From contig JAIOIH010000049.1 in assembly GCA_019912395.1 (NCBI GenBank), positions 1 to 64,000 of the forward strand: 64,000 nucleotides of DNA, read 5' to 3'. The notes under the pieces are model-generated. The model was not told the origin of the DNA, searched no databases, and saw nothing but the letters and a program-made list of their open reading frames with translations. This DNA is from Flavobacteriales bacterium. GTDB taxonomy: Bacteria; Bacteroidota; Bacteroidia; Flavobacteriales_F; PHOS-HE28. Shown one piece after another: positions 61,267 through 64,000 of this stretch; within the stretch, counting starts at the first letter, position 1, and each line of letters begins with the position of its first letter. The position numbers and the translations under genes are program-made.

Positions 61267-62985
61267 TTAACGAAGAACGTGCAAAGGAAGTGAAGTAGCT
61301 GCATCGTTGGTTGAAACGATCAACCGGTAACTTCCCGGAGCCAGATCGCCCACGTTCACCGTTATTGCGTTCCCGGTAGCGGCATGTGTGCCAAGGTCCA
61401 TCACCATGCGGCCGGACATATCGGCAATCTGCAAGCTCATGCGCTCGGTCTTGGCACCTTGTATCTCCAACTGGGCGGAACTACTAGCCGGGTTCGGATA
61501 CAGTGAAAGGCGGTCAGCGACCTCGGAGATGGACGCGACACCGGTGGTGTTGGAGAGCGGTACCAAGGGGCCGCCGGTGGCCAAGGAGGCCCACAAACCG
61601 AAAGCTTCCCCGTTGCTGTTATTTGAAGGATCGAGGAATCCGCTGGCGAATACCGTGATGGCTTGTCCCTCAAGTCCCAAAGTTTCCAGCGGGGCATCAA
61701 AGGAAGCTACGGGTGTACCGTCCGCCATGCGTACTTGCAAGGTGTAATCACCCGTGGGTACTTCAAGGTATCCCGCAAATTCGCCATAGGAGAGGTCGTC
61801 CACCAAAGTGGCTCCTCCGAGCACTGCGGTCTCGGCGACATCCACCGTGGGTGCGTCGGTTGCGCCGTGGAATACCAGGATATCCGTGTTCATGGGTGCG
61901 GTAGCTGCTTCACGGGCATCACCGGCCACGTTGAGGTCGAAGGGTTGAACCGGAGCATAACCAGAGGTGCTCACGATGCCGTTGGCAACCACGATGTAAC
62001 TGCCGCCCTCTTCCAACTCGAACGTGTATTGAGCGATGGCGTTCATGGTGTCCATGCTCGTAGGTGCAGCGATGCTCACCACGAAGGGTACACCTGCTTG
62101 TGCGTCCACAAAGAGACTGGCTGTGCGGAAGGCGAAGTCGTCCAGTAGAAGTGTGTTGTTCAGCCACACATCAACGGTAGCTGCGGCGAGGTCGGCGGAG
62201 TTATGCACCACTTGCACACGGGCGGTCGGGATGACGGCGGAAGGCAATGGCACCAAAGGTCCACCTGTGGCCAGGGCCACAAAAAGACCGAATTCCGGGC
62301 CATTGCTGTTCGCTGCCGGATCCAGGAAGCCGCTGGCGAGCACAGTGATGGCCGCTCCTCCAAGACCCAAGGTGCTCAAGGGCGCCGAGTAAGCTGCAAC
62401 GATGGTGCTGTTCGTAGCATCGCGCACCTGAAGGGTATAGTCGGCAGTGGGCAACGGCAGGTATCCGGCGAATTCGCTGTAGGAGATATCGTTCACAGCC
62501 GTGGCGTTCAAAGCACTGCTCTCATACACGTCAACCGTGGGCGCATCGGTGCTACCATGATAGACCAACACGTCGGTGATTCCGCTTGGCGCGGCTTCCT
62601 CGGCCATGTCGTACACGGCTAGTTGGAATGGTTGTGCCGGGCTGTAGCCGGTAGGGCTAACAATTCCCGAGGCCACAATAAGGTACTTCGCTCCATCGGC
62701 CAAGGTGAAGGTTTGCTCGAAGATGGATTCGCTGGAACTCATACTGCTCGCGGGTGCGATGCCCACGGTCAAGTCCACGCCCACAGGAACGTCCACGAAG
62801 GGGGTGGCGGTCCTGAAGTCAAGGTCGTCCAAGAAGAGCGCGCCGTTCACATAAACGTCCACGGAGGCGGCGGCGGCGTCCGCGCAGTTGTGGATGATCT
62901 GCACGGTAGCGGTCGATCCGCCCGCCCAAGCTGTCGTGGACAGCGCAAGCCCGAAGGCCAGTAAGATGGTTTTGTTGAGTTGCAT
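61267..62985 (-). CDS. DUF4397 repeat protein with T9SS type A sorting domain
   Basis: A 572-aa exported protein; signal peptide NKTILLAFGLALSTTAWA. Two tandem DUF4397-like double modules of about 230 residues, each with 'VQIIHNCADAAAASVDVYVN / VQVVHNSADLAAATVDVWLN', 'LVYHGSTDAPTVDVYE / LVFHGATDAPTVDVAE' and 'TVLASGFLDPAANSNGPEFG / TVFASGFLDPSNNSNGEAFG'. The CTD reads LSLYPNPASSSAQLEIQG ... GSYRLIVSTNDAATSLPLHVL. It should be surface-attached. The promoter has TATGTTTG 22 nt upstream. It lies between carH-like regulator and crtI, facing away from the latter. Confidence 0.9.
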   Translation of the reverse strand: MQLNKTILLAFGLALSTTAWAGGSTATVQIIHNCADAAAASVDVYVNGALFLDDLDFRTATPFVDVPVGVDLTVGIAPASSMSSSESIFEQTFTLADGAKYLIVASGIVSPTGYSPAQPFQLAVYDMAEEAAPSGITDVLVYHGSTDAPTVDVYESSALNATAVNDISYSEFAGYLPLPTADYTLQVRDATNSTIVAAYSAPLSTLGLGGAAITVLASGFLDPAANSNGPEFGLFVALATGGPLVPLPSAVIPTARVQVVHNSADLAAATVDVWLNNTLLLDDFAFRTASLFVDAQAGVPFVVSIAAPTSMDTMNAIAQYTFELEEGGSYIVVANGIVSTSGYAPVQPFDLNVAGDAREAATAPMNTDILVFHGATDAPTVDVAETAVLGGATLVDDLSYGEFAGYLEVPTGDYTLQVRMADGTPVASFDAPLETLGLEGQAITVFASGFLDPSNNSNGEAFGLWASLATGGPLVPLSNTTGVASISEVADRLSLYPNPASSSAQLEIQGAKTERMSLQIADMSGRMVMDLGTHAATGNAITVNVGDLAPGSYRLIVSTNDAATSLPLHVLR

Positions 62986-63007
62986 GGTGTTGTTGGTTTT
63001 GAGGGTG

Positions 63008-63015
63008 CAAACATA
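63008..63015 (-). promoter_or_regulatory. -7 box TATGTTTG for the DUF4397 gene
   Basis: Minus strand TATGTTTG, 22 nt before the ATG. Confidence 0.5.
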
Positions 63016-63335
63016 ACGGACAAAATCGAATGATGTTCAAGAAAAAAAGAAAAAAAGTGAACATCGCCCAATTTGGGCACCTGGCGCATGGACGAAGGAT
63101 GAGCCGTTAATATGGGTACTGGTGAGGTGGAAAGGCCCATTGCATGAGTCGCCCCCAATGCCTTCTGGATGTTTTGCCCCATCGTGGGGGTTGACTGTCC
63201 GTAAAGGATCTGCGAGATACCGGTCAAGCATAGGACAGCTCCACATGGGCTTGGCTTGTCACTTGCGGTGTAGATGCCGATCAACTGGCATTTCGCACCG
63301 GGAAGGTGATGTTGCGGTAACTGAAAAAACGCACA

Positions 63336-63365
63336 TGTTTAACTTAGTACTATATTTGTCAAACA
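63336..63365 (+). promoter_or_regulatory. inverted repeat TGTTTAAC / GTCAAACA around the crtI -7 box
   Basis: The arms match in 7 of 8 positions when inverted and flank the -7 box TATATTTG; the spacing is 14 bp. A repressor bound here would block the promoter, which fits CarH-type dark repression. Confidence 0.45.
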
Positions 63366-63369
63366 TTCG

Positions 63370-64000
63370 ATGAAGGCTCAATCTTTCAAATCACCTACTG
63401 TGGTCATCATTGGCTCGGGTATCTCGGGCCTTGCAGCGGCGGCCATGTTGGCCCAGCAAGGGTGCAAGGTCACTGTGTTGGAGCGCAACGCGACAGTAGG
63501 TGGACGGGCCCGGACATGGACCCAGGATGGCTTCACCTTCGATATGGGTCCCAGCTTCTATTGGATGCCGGATGTCTTCGAGCGGTTCTTCTCACGCTTC
63601 GCCACATCTGCTTCGGATCATTACGAACTCTGCCGCCTCGACCCTTCCTATTCCGTGATCTTCGGGGAGAATGACCGATGGGGACTTCCAGCCGGGCGCG
63701 CGGCGGTCGCTGAACTGTTCGAGCGGGAGGAAAAGGGAGCAGGCAAGAAGTTGGACCTCTTCCTGGAGGAAGCTGCGATGAAGTACCGCTTGGGCATGCA
63801 GGACATCGTGTACAAGCCCTCGTTGAGCTGGATGGAATATGCGGATGCGCGCATCCTTAGCGGCCTATTGCGAACTTCCATACTCAACTCATTGCGGTCC
63901 CACGTGCGTAAGAATTTCTCCAGCGCACGCATCCGCCAAGTGATGGAATTCCCGGTGCTCTTTCTCGGTGCCACACCTCAGAACACCCCTGCCCTATATA
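63370..64000 (+). CDS. crtI: phytoene desaturase CrtI, 3' truncated by the window
   Basis: 210 complete codons are visible. FAD-binding dinucleotide fold VVIIGSGISGLAAAAMLAQQ near the N-terminus, VTVLERNATVGGRARTWTQD, then FDMGPSFYWMPDVFERFF, as in bacterial CrtI-type desaturases. It converts phytoene to neurosporene or lycopene in carotenoid synthesis. The -7 box TATATTTG ends 11 nt before the ATG, so its leader would be very short. crtB and others should follow beyond the window. Confidence 0.95.
   Translation, partial: MKAQSFKSPTVVIIGSGISGLAAAAMLAQQGCKVTVLERNATVGGRARTWTQDGFTFDMGPSFYWMPDVFERFFSRFATSASDHYELCRLDPSYSVIFGENDRWGLPAGRAAVAELFEREEKGAGKKLDLFLEEAAMKYRLGMQDIVYKPSLSWMEYADARILSGLLRTSILNSLRSHVRKNFSSARIRQVMEFPVLFLGATPQNTPALY

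Larger units (their letters stand above)
62986..63369. other. 384-bp divergent control region between DUF4397 gene and crtI
   Basis: Holds two divergent promoters. Minus-side -7 box TATGTTTG (63015 to 63008); plus-side TATATTTG (63351-63358). There is a perfect hairpin GCCCAATTTGGGC (63066-63078), an A-rich tract with GTTCA/TGAAC-type arms (about 63030-63062), and the arms TGTTTAAC and GTCAAACA around the crtI -7 box (63336-63365). No gene seen. Confidence 0.55.

Overview
The window looks like a chromosomal segment of a high-G+C (roughly 60% by eye) member of the Bacteroidota, most likely an uncultured Flavobacteriales-type lineage. The reasons are: at least eight proteins with a C-terminal type IX secretion (T9SS) type A sorting domain and one with a gliding-type (type B) CTD; many -7 boxes of the Bacteroidota form TAnnTTTG; a short CarB that stops at the Flavobacteriia-like C-terminus; and a YwqK/MORN repeat lipoprotein-like exported protein and a large SprA-like outer-membrane protein. 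No rRNA, tRNA or CRISPR was recognised.

Layout. 1-2.7 kb: the tail of a + strand gene, a quinone-oxidoreductase-like MDR enzyme, a secreted unknown and a small Spy-like periplasmic protein. 2.8-5.65 kb: carB. 5.65-10.3 kb: an accessory hot spot directly behind carB. It is built of gene cassettes (an SBBP beta-propeller T9SS protein, a Fic toxin with a convergent VbhA-like antitoxin, and a second T9SS protein) separated by a repeated segment that carries decayed copies of the carB 3' end; the last copy is followed by a 161-bp palindrome. 10.3-26.4 kb: exported and surface proteins (five with T9SS CTDs or CTD-like ends, a multicopper oxidase, a beta-helix protein) with membrane proteins (DUF6544, DUF389, DUF4173). 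26.5-35.8 kb: methyltransferase/HEAT/MsrA operon, DEAD-box helicase, GabT-like aminotransferase, nitrilase-family hydrolase, a glyoxalase-fold protein with a histone-like tail, a 360-bp element with 30-bp terminal inverted repeats, and an OmpA lipoprotein. 35.7-47.3 kb: peptide-binding lipoprotein, giant outer-membrane protein, c-type cytochromes (diheme and pentaheme), MOSC protein, MORN-repeat protein. 47.4-53.4 kb: uridine kinase, the yicC-gmk-nadD operon, EamA transporter, flippase-like protein. 53.4-56.8 kb: a tightly overlapping nitric-oxide/Fe-S repair operon (truncated haemoglobin, small membrane protein, Ric/ScdA, hemerythrin) preceded by a dyad operator candidate, and tag-fdhD. 56.9-64 kb: aldehyde dehydrogenase, ComF, coiled-coil membrane protein, a CarH-type B12/light MerR regulator, a DUF4397 T9SS protein and the start of crtI.

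The features that most deserve follow-up are the carB-3' scar/cassette array with its unusually arranged Fic-antitoxin pair, the series of near-leaderless promoters in which a TAnnTTTG box ends only 4-9 nt before the start codon, the dyad about 41 nt upstream of the predicted start of the NO operon, and the CarH/crtI region with its own inverted repeat. All family assignments are made from reading the translated sequence; no database search was run.
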